Positions 53,537-61,426 are shown, counted from the first letter of the stretch. The stretch: DNA of 64,000 bases from SEAL01 sp032153715 (GCA_032153715.1 JALDYR010000002.1:124001-188000), one strand, 5' to 3'. The notes: generated from the sequence alone by a model not told the origin. Program-made: numbers and translations.

Positions 53537-54205
53537 ATGATTGACGACTTCCTTGCTACTATTGCACCCCACTACTGTTGTTGGTGTGGAAAAACTGGGT
53601 CACTACTATGTGATAATTGTAAATATGACATCGAATCTGAACCGTTTGAATCCTGCATAATTTGCGGAAATGTTGCGCTTAGCATAAGAGGTATTTGCAA
53701 TTCTTGCAACTCGTCGTATACCAGGGCATGGTGTGCGGGTGAACGAAAGGATTCATTGCAGCGGTTGATTGGCCTGTATAAGTTCGAGCGAAGTTATGCC
53801 GGCTATAAGCCGTTAGTCGATCTTCTTGATCATGCGCTCCCTTCCCTGCCGGCCGGTACTATTATCGTGCCAGTGCCAACCGTCTCGTCGCACATTCGCG
53901 AGCGCGGTTATGATCACATGCTGCTGATCGCGAAACACTTAGCAAAGCGCCGTCAGTTACGACTCTTCACGGGCTTGCAGCGACGCACGGCCACAAAACA
54001 GCGAGAGGCGGGTCGTGCCTTGCGTCGCCGACAAGCGAAAGAGGCGTTCATTTCGAGCCCCGTGCCAGATGCTAAGCCAATCCATTTACTGATTGATGAC
54101 GTGGTGACGACTGGTGCAACCCTTGAGTTTGCAGCGCGTGCCTTGCTCGCCGCTGGCGCGCGCGAAGTGTGGGTAGCCTCGATCTCGCGCCAGCCTCTCG
54201 ACTAA
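53537..54205 (+). CDS. ComF-family phosphoribosyltransferase-like protein
   Basis: A 222-residue protein. The N-terminal ~60 residues hold four Cys pairs (CCWCG, CDNC, CIICG, CNSC) for two zinc sites. The C-terminal domain has the type I phosphoribosyltransferase loop LLIDDVVTTGATLEFAARAL. ComF proteins are linked with DNA uptake in competent bacteria, and Saccharibacteria are thought to acquire nucleic acids from outside; that link is inference. No com operon genes are adjacent. Confidence 0.88.
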   Translation: MIDDFLATIAPHYCCWCGKTGSLLCDNCKYDIESEPFESCIICGNVALSIRGICNSCNSSYTRAWCAGERKDSLQRLIGLYKFERSYAGYKPLVDLLDHALPSLPAGTIIVPVPTVSSHIRERGYDHMLLIAKHLAKRRQLRLFTGLQRRTATKQREAGRALRRRQAKEAFISSPVPDAKPIHLLIDDVVTTGATLEFAARALLAAGAREVWVASISRQPLD

Positions 54206-54247
54206 GGTCTGGTTATCTGTTAATATAGTTTGCGACCACTTACATAC

Positions 54248-54337
54248 GGAGAGGTGCCCGAGTGGTTGAAGGGAACGGTCTTGAAAACCGTCGTGCCAGC
54301 AATGGTACCGAGGGTTCGAATCCCTCTCTCTCCGCCA
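54248..54337 (+). tRNA. tRNA-Ser (anticodon TGA)
   Basis: The cloverleaf has acceptor GGAGAGG with TCTCTCC, an anticodon loop CTTGAAA giving TGA, a long variable arm typical of Ser, a T arm GAGGG-TTCGAAT-CCCTC, discriminator G and an encoded CCA. It reads UCN codons. Confidence 0.95.
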
Positions 54338-54374
54338 AGAAAATAAGGTAGCCATTTGGCTGCCTTATTTTCTT
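54337..54374 (+). terminator. Hairpin directly after tRNA-Ser(TGA)
   Basis: A 17-bp stem with one G-T wobble and a 4-nt loop starts at the last A of the CCA and ends in TTATTTTCTT. Confidence 0.8.
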
Positions 54375-54394
54375 ATCCCGAATCCCTTCTCTGG

Positions 54395-54400
54395 TATAAT
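54395..54400 (+). promoter_or_regulatory. Extended -10 box of the P-type ATPase gene
   Basis: TGG followed by TATAAT, 10 nt before ATG 54411; leader of about 3-4 nt and no Shine-Dalgarno site. Confidence 0.6.
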
Positions 54401-54410
54401 CATAACCATA

Positions 54411-57197
54411 ATGCCGGTTGCCCAAAAACAAACACCAGTGTATCGCCAAGCTGTCGATGAAGTCCTTCACTCACTTCACTCTTCTTCCGAAGGGTTGTCG
54501 ATGAAAAAAGCTGCCACGCTTCTGCTTGAAAATGGTCCTAATATACTTGCCGGCCTCAAGACAGAGCCACTCTGGCGTCGATATCTTCGTCAATTTCAGG
54601 ACTGGATGATTTTACTCCTGCTTGGCAGCGGAGTACTGGCGGCGTATCTTGGTGATGCGCGAACGGCTATCGTGCTCGCGGCGCTAGTCCTTTTTAATAC
54701 GGTGATTGGCTTTTTGCAGGAGTACCGCGCTGAACGCACGATGCAGGCGCTTGAAAAGCTCGTACAGCCGCTTGCTGAAGTTTATCGTGATGGCAAGCTC
54801 ACCGAGATTGAATCACGGCATCTCGTCGTAGGTGACATCGTGCGTTTATCGGAAGGTCAAAGCGTGCCAGTTGACGTGCGCTTGATCGAGACGGAGTCAT
54901 TCTCGACAAATGACTTTGCGCTCACTGGCGAAAGCAGCCCCGCTCGTAAATTTACTCATATGATTGGTGGCGAGGTGCCGGTGGCAAATCGCCACAACTT
55001 GGCTTATATGGGGACGACAGTTGCGACTGGCGAAGCAAAAGGTATTGTGTTTGCGACGGGAATGCAAACCGAACTTGGGCGTATTGCCAGTTTAAGCCAG
55101 GAAGCGCCGCGCGACCTTAGTCCACTGCAGCGCGAGCTGCGTCACATCGCCACCTACGTTACGTATGGTGTTGCCCTCCTGTCGCTTGCTCTGCTTCTTA
55201 TTGCCATTCAAAGTGACTTGGCGTTTAAGGATGCCTTGCTCTTTGCTGTCGGCTTTGCGAGCTCGTTGATCCCACAGGGACTGCCGGCGGAAGTGAACAC
55301 CTCCCTTGCCCAAGCGGCTGGCAAGTTATCTCGCGCCCGCGCGCTCGTCAAAAAGCTCAGTGCTGTCGAGACGCTTGGGGCCACACATGTCATTTGTACT
55401 GATAAAACAGGGACATTGACTAAAAACGAGATGACAGTTGAGTCGTTGATTATTGGTGATCAGGCATTTGAGGTGACTGGTACTGGCTATGCTCCAGGAG
55501 GCACAGTCACCCTGCGCGATAAATCGCTCACAAAAGTGCAGCAACAGACACTGCAGCAGTTTGCACGGGTTGGGCTCTTTGCTAGTAATGCCAAGGTACT
55601 CGCACCAGACGAGCATAGTGCTTTATGGTATTGCCTGGGTGACCCGACAGAGGGGGCGCTAATTACGCTCGCTCGCAAGGCTGGCCTTGATACAGAACGC
55701 GAACTGACACAACTACCAGAGCTGCGTGAACTTTCATTTGACAGTAGTCGCAAACGCATGACCTCAATTCGTCGCACTCCGGATGGTATTACCGCCTACG
55801 TCAAAGGAGCGCCTGAAAATGTACTTGAGCGCGCGACGCACATTATTGTTGATGGCAAAAAGCGTCGATTAACAGAGGTCGACCGCGAAGCGTTTCTAAT
55901 TAAGCACACGACACGGGCGCAAAAAGCGCTACGCAACTTGGCATTTGCGGTTCGGACGATTGATGAAAAGACAGCCCTACGCGGCACGATCGATGAGGTC
56001 GAGTCAGGGCTGACCATTTTGGGACTCGTCAGTATGATCGATCCGCTTCGCGAAACGGTGCCTGCCGCCATGCGCGCTGCCCGTCGCGCCCATATCAAAG
56101 TGAATATTGTGACAGGCGACTTTGCCCTCACGGCGGAAGCGATTGCACGCCAGGCGGAACTGGTTGGACCGCACGAAACACTCACGGTGATTACTGGCCA
56201 GCAACTCCAGGAATTGTCAGATCAAGAGGTATTGGCGCAGACACTAAAGGGTGGCACGATCTTTAGTCGCGTCAGTCCCGAAGATAAAATGCGAATTGTC
56301 GGCCTCGTGCGTCAATCTGGCAAGGTCGTGGCGGTTACTGGTGATGGCATTAATGACGCCCCGGCGTTGAAGCATGCTGATATCGGGGTGGCAATGGGCA
56401 TCACTGGTACGGATGTCGCCAAGCAGTCAGCGGAAGTTATCCTTCTCGACGACAGCTTTAGTACCCTCGTGCGCGCTATCCGCTCGGGCCGGACGATATT
56501 CGCTAATATTAAAAAAGGCGTCCTGAGTTGTTTTACGTCAAACTTTGCGGAACTGGTTGTGAATGTGGTTAGCTTGGCGTTAGCCGCCCTTCTGGGAGTT
56601 CCGCTGGCGATTAATGTCTTGCAGTTACTGGCAATCGACCTCCTGGCAGAGCTCTTCCCAATTGCCGCACTTGGCTGGGATAAGGAGGAGGGTGAAACGA
56701 TGAAGCAGAAGCCACGTGATCCAAAGGCGCACATTCTCAATCGTCGCAGTATTGCTGACCTCTTGTGGTGCGGGGCGCTGATTGGCGGTCTCGCGATCAT
56801 CAATTATCTATGGTACTTTGACCGTCAGGGCGTCGCCGCCCACGGCATCGCGAGCGACAGTATCGTACTTTACGGGGCAACGACAATGACCTATCTGACG
56901 ATCGTCGCATGTCAGTTGGTGAATATTATTCAGCGACGTAGCGTTAACGGCTTTTTTACAAAGTACCAATTCTCGAACCGTTATTTCTGGCTATCAATTC
57001 TGCTGTCGATCGGCGTCATTTTGACGATTACCTATGTGCCGCTCGTCAGCCAATTCTTCAAGAGCGCGCCGGTGTCAATGATTGATTGGTGTTTCGTCTT
57101 CTTTGCAGCTATTATCTTCCTTGGTATTCGCGAACTGCAGCTGTACGTCAGTAAGCACCCGGTCGTGCGCCGCCGACTGAAACTTGCTAAAGTGTAG
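54411..57197 (+). CDS. P-type cation-transporting ATPase (P2-like)
   Basis: A 928-residue protein. The actuator motif is TGES (~172-176), the phosphorylation site Asp331 is in DKTGTLTKNEM, the nucleotide-binding region has YVKGAPENVL, and the hinge is TGDGINDAPALK near 643. Helix M4 has IPQGLPAEV, a variant of the PEGLP that binds ions in Ca2+/Na+ pumps, with Gln for Glu. There are about ten helices, four of them in the C-terminal part. Calcium, sodium or magnesium transport cannot be told apart. It has a near-leaderless promoter. Confidence 0.92.
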   Translation: MPVAQKQTPVYRQAVDEVLHSLHSSSEGLSMKKAATLLLENGPNILAGLKTEPLWRRYLRQFQDWMILLLLGSGVLAAYLGDARTAIVLAALVLFNTVIGFLQEYRAERTMQALEKLVQPLAEVYRDGKLTEIESRHLVVGDIVRLSEGQSVPVDVRLIETESFSTNDFALTGESSPARKFTHMIGGEVPVANRHNLAYMGTTVATGEAKGIVFATGMQTELGRIASLSQEAPRDLSPLQRELRHIATYVTYGVALLSLALLLIAIQSDLAFKDALLFAVGFASSLIPQGLPAEVNTSLAQAAGKLSRARALVKKLSAVETLGATHVICTDKTGTLTKNEMTVESLIIGDQAFEVTGTGYAPGGTVTLRDKSLTKVQQQTLQQFARVGLFASNAKVLAPDEHSALWYCLGDPTEGALITLARKAGLDTERELTQLPELRELSFDSSRKRMTSIRRTPDGITAYVKGAPENVLERATHIIVDGKKRRLTEVDREAFLIKHTTRAQKALRNLAFAVRTIDEKTALRGTIDEVESGLTILGLVSMIDPLRETVPAAMRAARRAHIKVNIVTGDFALTAEAIARQAELVGPHETLTVITGQQLQELSDQEVLAQTLKGGTIFSRVSPEDKMRIVGLVRQSGKVVAVTGDGINDAPALKHADIGVAMGITGTDVAKQSAEVILLDDSFSTLVRAIRSGRTIFANIKKGVLSCFTSNFAELVVNVVSLALAALLGVPLAINVLQLLAIDLLAELFPIAALGWDKEEGETMKQKPRDPKAHILNRRSIADLLWCGALIGGLAIINYLWYFDRQGVAAHGIASDSIVLYGATTMTYLTIVACQLVNIIQRRSVNGFFTKYQFSNRYFWLSILLSIGVILTITYVPLVSQFFKSAPVSMIDWCFVFFAAIIFLGIRELQLYVSKHPVVRRRLKLAKV

Positions 57198-57594
57198 TAC
57201 TGCCTTCTGGGACGAACGAGCTAATGACAAAGGCAATAATTGCATAGGCCAGGATCGAGACGATCAGCCCGACGATGGCATACAAAATAGTGTTCTTTGA
57301 AGAGTGAACTGCCGATGATTCACCCCCTGACAGGACGTAGCGCAGCCCGCCGATAATAATCATAATGACACTAATGGCGCCAACTAGGAACAAAAGGACA
57401 TTCGTGACGGTTTGAAAGATGCCGTTGTCGCCAAATAGTTGCGTCACCTGGTCGGTGCCTTGAGCGGCATTGGCACCGTCTTGCATGGTCATATTAAAGC
57501 CGGTAGCGGCAGCGGTAGTAGCAAAGGTTAGTAATAAAAGCGTGATGGCGATAATGACGCTGAATGACGTGTAATAATTCAACTGTACTTTCAT
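57187..57594 (-). CDS. VirB2-like pilin-like protein, isolated copy, 135 aa
   Basis: A signal peptide (~11-31), DGANAAQGTDQVTQLFG, helix 1 (NVLLFLVGAISVIMIIIGGLRYV), loop SGGESSAVHSSKNTILYAIVG, helix 2 and a short polar end. The nearest relative is the 142-residue protein at 52406-52834. It lies 4.4 kb away and in the opposite direction, separate from the run, with extended -10 TGC-TATAAT on the minus strand (57623-57628). It overlaps the ATPase end by 11 bp. Confidence 0.8.
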   Translation of the reverse strand: MKVQLNYYTSFSVIIAITLLLLTFATTAAATGFNMTMQDGANAAQGTDQVTQLFGDNGIFQTVTNVLLFLVGAISVIMIIIGGLRYVLSGGESSAVHSSKNTILYAIVGLIVSILAYAIIAFVISSFVPEGSTTL

Positions 57595-57622
57595 GGCAAG
57601 ACACCTATATAATATATACTAT

Positions 57623-57628
57623 ATTATA
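57623..57628 (-). promoter_or_regulatory. Extended -10 box of the isolated pilin-like gene
   Basis: TGC followed by TATAAT on the minus strand, about 28 nt before the start codon. Confidence 0.55.
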
Positions 57629-57673
57629 GCAAATAGGGGCAAAAAAGTCTAGTCGCCGTCTCTATAAATGTGG

Positions 57674-57679
57674 TATAAT
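57674..57679 (+). promoter_or_regulatory. Extended -10 box for tRNA-Ser(GCT)
   Basis: TGG followed by TATAAT; expected transcript start near 57686, giving a precursor with a leader of about 44 nt. Confidence 0.55.
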
Positions 57680-57729
57680 TATTCGAGCTAGAAACGCCCA
57701 TGGTGTTCTATGCAGTACAGCCAAGGTAC

Positions 57730-57822
57730 GGAGGAGTACCCAAGTGGCTGAAGGGGACGGTTTGCTAAATCGTTAGTACGGGGAGACCTGTAGCGGGAGT
57801 TCGAATCTCCCCTCCTCCGCCA
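57730..57822 (+). tRNA. tRNA-Ser (anticodon GCT)
   Basis: Acceptor GGAGGAG pairs with CTCCTCC; the anticodon loop TTGCTAA gives GCT; a long variable arm; T arm GGGAG-TTCGAAT-CTCCC; encoded CCA. It reads AGY codons. Confidence 0.95.
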
Positions 57823-57864
57823 AATAAAATAGAGTGATGCGGCTGCATCACTCTATTTTATTTT
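57822..57864 (+). terminator. Hairpin directly after tRNA-Ser(GCT)
   Basis: A perfect 19-bp stem with a 4-nt loop, starting at the final A of the CCA and ending in a T-rich run. Confidence 0.8.
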
Positions 57865-57918
57865 CAATCATCTTGTTCAGGTCAGTTCTAGTCTTCAATG
57901 CAATTACTTTTGGTTTGC

Positions 57919-57924
57919 TATAAT
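57919..57924 (+). promoter_or_regulatory. Extended -10 box of a leaderless gene
   Basis: TGC followed by TATAAT, 6 nt before ATG 57931. Confidence 0.6.
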
Positions 57925-57930
57925 CACCCT

Positions 57931-58830
57931 ATGGGCGCTTGGCATACATCACTATCTGCAAATGATATCTATGCAGACATCTATTATGAATTTTTTGAAC
58001 TCTATAACGACGGGTATTCTATTGATGATATTACAAGCAAAATTATTATTGAAAATCAGGAAATAATTGATAGTTTTGAAGATGGTAATAACGTATGGTT
58101 TGCTCTTGCGAAGGCTCAGTGGGAGTGTAAAGAGCTTCAAGAAAGTGTTTTCTTAAAAGTGAAAGATATTATTGAGAGCGGAGCCGAAGTAGAAGTCTGG
58201 CGTCGGCTTGGGGCGGCTGACAGTGATCTAAAAAAGCGACAAACTATGCTTATCAACTTTCTTCGACAGCTTCAAACTAAACGCTTGAAACCCAAATTAC
58301 GTCATAAAAAGCGGATGACTTTTTATGAACCGGTATTTGAGAAGGGTGACTGCTTGACGTTCAGGCTGAAAGACGGTGCATATGGGGGTGTGATTGTATT
58401 GGAGTCTGTCCATAGCAGCGTAAGTCCTTACAATATTTTGATTGTCGCAACTACCATTAATCAAAAGACTAAGCCGACGCAAAAAGATTTTGAGAATACC
58501 TCAGTTCTTGTTGGGAAGTGGCAGGATTTTGAAGTAAGCAAAGAAACGAACGAGACTATTGAAGTGTGGCGCGAGAAGGCGGAGTTTTTCTGGTCCACTG
58601 CCAGTAGCGATAATGTAGTCGAGAAAGTGTGTACGATCACTGTCAAGAGGGTGTATCGATTTGCGGACTACCAAGTTGGCGTCATGTCTGCCGGAAGCAT
58701 CAAGTCATCTGTTGTACCGAGAATTGAGCATCTATTAAGGCTCGACCAGTCGGATAAAGTAAGGTCTCAGCCTCTCCAGGTATTTATCAACGAACCCTTG
58801 ATAGCAAGAGCACTGCGATTCTTTAAGTGA
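57931..58830 (+). CDS. Unknown soluble protein, 299 aa, begins MGAW
   Basis: From ATG 57931 (6 nt after an extended -10) it has 299 residues; an upstream start at 57898 would overlap the promoter. The first lines (MGAWHTSLSANDIYADIYYEFF) resemble the DUF4259-type start MGAWxxxxFxND. Residues 1-130 are helical, with a 'xxLxxxxxWxxG' repeat feel (VWFALAKAQWECKELQE); the rest is beta-rich (GVIVLESVHSSVSPYNILIVATT). No membrane segment. Function unknown; DUF4259-type proteins sometimes occur as immunity proteins, which is only a lead. Confidence 0.6.
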   Translation: MGAWHTSLSANDIYADIYYEFFELYNDGYSIDDITSKIIIENQEIIDSFEDGNNVWFALAKAQWECKELQESVFLKVKDIIESGAEVEVWRRLGAADSDLKKRQTMLINFLRQLQTKRLKPKLRHKKRMTFYEPVFEKGDCLTFRLKDGAYGGVIVLESVHSSVSPYNILIVATTINQKTKPTQKDFENTSVLVGKWQDFEVSKETNETIEVWREKAEFFWSTASSDNVVEKVCTITVKRVYRFADYQVGVMSAGSIKSSVVPRIEHLLRLDQSDKVRSQPLQVFINEPLIARALRFFK

Positions 58831-58896
58831 TTTTGTTCAGCGGTAGGTAACGAGTTTGAAGGCTATTGGCATCTGTCTCTTTCGCTTAAATAATAA

Positions 58897-58948
58897 AATG
58901 ACCCGCCCGGAAGACGCACGTACCTGGAGTGTTCCAAGGCGGGTCATT
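58897..58948. other. Long-loop hairpin after the 299-aa gene
   Basis: AATGACCCGCC (58897-58907) pairs fully with GGCGGGTCATT (58938-58948) across a 30-nt loop. No T run follows, so it may be a structured RNA element rather than a simple terminator. Confidence 0.5.
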
Positions 58949-59016
58949 GTAGGGCGGGTTGAGATGGAGGTGTAACTGTAGTCAAGAGACTACCCTTTCG
59001 CGTGAAGCGTCATGAT

Positions 59017-59136
59017 TCAGTGGCGGAGGTTCTGACCTCCGAGCCAAGGGGGAAGCATGAGACGCGCCCAGCGAACGGCTGCTCCGATGAACCCGATTTC
59101 ATCCGTTACTACAGCGACGGCTTGATCCTCGGTCAT
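59017..59136 (-). CDS. Possible 39-aa protein with a strong ribosome site
   Basis: ATG 59136 is preceded by AAAGGAGAAGA, the best Shine-Dalgarno site in this part of the window. The product (MTEDQAVAVVTDEIG, FIGAAVRWARLMLPPW) has a moderately hydrophobic second half. An upstream in-frame ATG at 59169 would give 50 residues. No homologue is recognised; coding status is uncertain because the frame is short. Confidence 0.4.
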   Translation of the reverse strand: MTEDQAVAVVTDEIGFIGAAVRWARLMLPPWLGGQNLRH

Positions 59137-59243
59137 TTCTTCTCCTTTGTTGAGGATGTCGTCAAACATCCAGGTGCTACTCGCAGGGACACCTGTGAAT
59201 AACTGTACAATAGCACCTATATAAAACTATGTCAAATAAAAAA

Positions 59244-59281
59244 GTCTCGTGTCGACACGATTGTCTCAACGGACACGAGAC
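59244..59281. other. Inverted repeat
   Basis: GTCTCGTGTC (59244-59253) and GACACGAGAC (59272-59281) are perfect 10-bp complements with an 18-nt loop. An A run precedes it, so on the minus strand it would act as a terminator. Confidence 0.5.
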
Positions 59282-59291
59282 GGAGTGCATG

Positions 59292-59327
59292 GCGCGCCCG
59301 TGACAATAAAAGCTGTCACGGGCGCGC
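59292..59327. terminator. Strong GC hairpin
   Basis: A perfect 14-bp stem (59292-59305 with 59314-59327) with an 8-nt loop follows the tiny minus-strand ORF ending at 59340. It lacks a T run but is very stable. Confidence 0.55.
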
Positions 59328-59339
59328 TGTTGCAAATAC

Positions 59340-59420
59340 TCAGGGTCGGGTGCGCGGATAGCGCATGATGGCATATCCGACGATAAAGCCGACTGATACA
59401 ATACTAGCGACTGTCTTCAT
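59340..59420 (-). CDS. Possible 26-aa membrane peptide
   Basis: ATG 59420 opens a 26-residue frame (MKTVASIVSVGFIVGYAIM, then basic RYPRTRP): one hydrophobic helix with a basic tail, positive-outside or toxin-like. GGTGA lies 11 nt upstream. It overlaps the end of the preceding small frame. Coding is uncertain. Confidence 0.35.
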   Translation of the reverse strand: MKTVASIVSVGFIVGYAIMRYPRTRP

Positions 59421-59514
59421 TTTTGCTCATTTCACCCGGGTTGGGTTCTGGTCGCACCGGAGTGTCGAGACGGTTGCTGATGAATTGCAGGGCTTGTCGT
59501 ATGACAATGCGCAC
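59404..59514 (-). CDS. Possible 36-aa ORF
   Basis: The frame runs from GTG 59514 to TAG at 59404-59406. AGGA directly abuts the GTG, too close for normal use, so an ATT at 59508 or another start could apply. The product is polar and Pro-rich (RIVIRQALQFISNRLD, PVRPEPNPGEMS). It lies between two better small frames, which is the main support. Confidence 0.22.
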   Translation of the reverse strand: MRIVIRQALQFISNRLDTPVRPEPNPGEMSKNEDSR

Positions 59515-59521
59515 TCCTGTT

Positions 59522-59644
59522 CTAGTTATTGAATTGACCGACATGGTCATCCCAGGCCTTTCTCAAGCGAGGAATTTGTTCGCCGATGGCGGCGAGACTG
59601 AGTGCGGTGACGTTGTAGATCGCAATATACTTAACAAGCTTCAC
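59522..59644 (-). CDS. Possible 40-aa protein with Shine-Dalgarno site
   Basis: GTG 59644 is preceded at 6 nt by AGGAG. The product (VKLVKYIAIYNVTALSLAAIG, EQIPRLRKAWDDHVGQF) is an amphipathic/hydrophobic helix followed by a charged tail. It is the first of three consecutive tiny minus-strand frames (59644 to 59340). No homologue recognised. Confidence 0.38.
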   Translation of the reverse strand: MKLVKYIAIYNVTALSLAAIGEQIPRLRKAWDDHVGQFNN

Positions 59645-59756
59645 TAACTTCTCCTGAGATCTGAGGTTGTTGAGGTGCGTGTATGCCCATCATACTATGA
59701 ATTTACAAAACTGCAAGCACGAGGACTATTTTATTTACAGCGCTTACGCTATACCC

Positions 59757-59762
59757 TATACT
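59757..59762 (+). promoter_or_regulatory. -10 box of a leaderless gene
   Basis: TATACT, 6 nt before ATG 59769. Confidence 0.55.
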
Positions 59763-59768
59763 GTAATC

Positions 59769-60548
59769 ATGCAACCGAATAATCAAAACGGTTATTGGCA
59801 GCCAGAAGAGGGTCAGCCAGTTCAACCAGCCTCCCCGCCGCCAGTCTCACCTCCTCCTATTCAGCCGCCCGTAAGCGTCGCTCCCTCTGCTATTCAGCCG
59901 ACTGCCGCGCCAGTGCCACCTGTTCCTGTCCAGCCAGCTCAGCAATTAGTTCCACAGCCTGTTGCTACTCAACCTGAGCCAGTTGCTGTAGCGCCGGTTC
60001 AAAACGCAACGATTGCGATGGGTGCCGTCGCGCTTGAAAGCGACCAAGCGTATGCTGACGATACCGAAGACGGCGTTGACACTGACCTTACTCAGCCAGT
60101 TAATTGGCAGGCGACCGAGTACATTCATCAAGAAAAAGACGCAAAATGGTTCATTCTCTTTGGCCTTGTCTTAATTGCCATGCTTGCCGTTGCAATTTTA
60201 TTCATGAAATCATGGACATTTGCCGTTCTTTTAGTGGTGATTGCGGTGGTGATTGTCGTGTTCGCCAAACGCCCGCCACGCATTCTTAGTTATTCACTCA
60301 GCGATAAAGGATTGCATATTGGCGATACGCTCCATCGCTTCGCTGACTTTAAAGGCTTTGGTATTATTCGTGACGGCGAAGAATTCTCGATCATGTTGAT
60401 TCCAACCAAGCGTTTTCAGCCCGGGGTAACGGTTTATTTCCCAGAAGAAGCCGGCGAAGCAATTGTTGATATGCTTGGGGCGCGTTTGCCGATGCAAGAT
60501 CTCAAGCTTGACGTTGTTGACCGACTTGTCCGAAAACTTCGCCTCTAA
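59769..60548 (+). CDS. Membrane protein with Pro-rich N-terminus and PH-like C-terminus
   Basis: From ATG 59769 (6 nt after a -10 box; the earlier ATG at 59667 would put the promoter inside) it has 259 residues. Residues 1-75 are rich in Pro, Gln and Val and are likely disordered. Two helices (~130-170: KWFILFGLVLIAMLAVAILF and AVLLVVIAVVIVVFA) are followed by a ~90-residue beta domain (RILSYSLSDKGLHIGDTLHRFADFKGFGII) like bacterial PH or DUF5673-type domains. Function unknown. Confidence 0.65.
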   Translation: MQPNNQNGYWQPEEGQPVQPASPPPVSPPPIQPPVSVAPSAIQPTAAPVPPVPVQPAQQLVPQPVATQPEPVAVAPVQNATIAMGAVALESDQAYADDTEDGVDTDLTQPVNWQATEYIHQEKDAKWFILFGLVLIAMLAVAILFMKSWTFAVLLVVIAVVIVVFAKRPPRILSYSLSDKGLHIGDTLHRFADFKGFGIIRDGEEFSIMLIPTKRFQPGVTVYFPEEAGEAIVDMLGARLPMQDLKLDVVDRLVRKLRL

Positions 60549-60674
60549 CCTTGCGAATCGTCCCTGTTGTATGTTACAATAACCTTTGTTCGTGTCACGA
60601 AAGTGATACTGGAAGTACCTTCTAGTTACACGAAAGCGGGATTATATATAGTTTCTATGTATAGTCACGCATTT

Positions 60675-60752
60675 TGCACCCGTAGCTCAGCTGGATAGAG
60701 CGTTGGCTTGCGGAGCCAAAGGCCACATGTTCGAATCATGTCGGGTGTACCA
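60675..60752 (+). tRNA. tRNA-Arg (anticodon GCG)
   Basis: Acceptor GCACCCG with CGGGTGT (G1-T72 wobble), D arm GCTC-AGCTGGATA-GAGC with the Arg-type A20, anticodon stem TTGGC/GCCAA with loop TTGCGGA giving GCG, T arm ACATG-TTCGAAT-CATGT, discriminator A and encoded CCA. Arg identity fits C35 and A20. Most bacteria have ACG here, edited to ICG. Confidence 0.85.
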
Positions 60753-60790
60753 TAGAAAAAACCTCACTCAATGTGAGGTTTTTTCTATGG
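60750..60790 (+). terminator. Hairpin that includes the CCA end of tRNA-Arg
   Basis: A perfect 18-bp stem (60750-60767 with 60773-60790, 5-nt loop) with a run of six T residues in its right arm; the left arm starts within the CCA. Confidence 0.8.
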
Positions 60791-61061
60791 TATTTACCGC
60801 TCGTGACTCGAACATGCTTTTGCAGATAGCAAAAGTGTATGTGCGGCGAAGCGCCGCGCGATGAAAATGTGTTTACATATTTTCATAAGCAAGCGTAGAA
60901 GCGAAACGAAGTGGAGCGACAGTATGTCAGCTCGGCTGAAAAGACCAGCAGTAGCCATCCTTTCTTAGCATGCCCTCATTGCTATCTAAGTTATATATGT
61001 CATAATCACAGTAGGTCCAGCGCCGGGCTTGTCGAATCGGAACGACAAACAAGGAGCACTA
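60791..61061. other. Stretch with tRNA-tail-like inverted copy and small hairpins
   Basis: About 270 bp without a recognised gene. Bases 60801-60816 are a near complement of the tRNA-Arg T arm (60726-60740). Further on are small inverted repeats (CTTTTGC with GCAAAAG near 60817-60835, and GCGGCGAAGCGCCGC near 60843). A likely promoter for the 115-residue gene lies at the end. Confidence 0.55.
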
Positions 61062-61409
61062 ATGGAGCTACAGGTTAATGTGATCGAGGTAGTGGCTGTC
61101 TCGTGGGGACATGGTTTGCCAGTGGGTGGGCGTACGATTACCGTGCCCGTCTCGCCACAGCAGCTCGAGTCTAGACTGAATTTCCTCGGAATTGTCGGGA
61201 CAGATCCCCTGCCAGGTGGTGTGGCATTTGATGTTGCAACCCTGGTGGATAAGCAGCCGGACAAACCTCGAGCAATCGATGTGACGGTGCGAACGAGTCA
61301 CCATCGTATGTTGAACGATCGTGATGTCAAACTCATCGCCGATCGGGTTGCCGATGTGGGACACCTTAGCCGGTTTAAGTGCTTGGTGCACTTCCTCCGA
61401 GCTAAGTAG
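61062..61409 (+). CDS. Unknown small soluble protein, 115 aa
   Basis: ATG 61062 is chosen because AAGGAG lies 7 nt upstream; the frame is open to 61029. The 115-residue product begins MELQVNVIEVVAVSWGHGLPVGG and has no membrane segment, metal site or catalytic motif I recognise; the alternating pattern suggests a compact alpha/beta fold. It has its own terminator. Base usage is richer in G+C than the neighbours at 58 kb. Confidence 0.55.
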   Translation: MELQVNVIEVVAVSWGHGLPVGGRTITVPVSPQQLESRLNFLGIVGTDPLPGGVAFDVATLVDKQPDKPRAIDVTVRTSHHRMLNDRDVKLIADRVADVGHLSRFKCLVHFLRAK

Positions 61410-61426
61410 TTCGAGGACCTATCACG

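Larger units (their letters stand above)
58831..59768. other. Long stretch without a recognised gene
   Basis: Between the 299-residue gene and the 259-residue gene there are about 940 bp. They hold the hairpins at 58897-58948, 59244-59281 and 59292-59327, and four small minus-strand frames, some with good ribosome sites. The stretch looks richer in G+C than the flanking gene. Longer plus-strand frames here have no ribosome site and no recognisable product. Confidence 0.6.
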
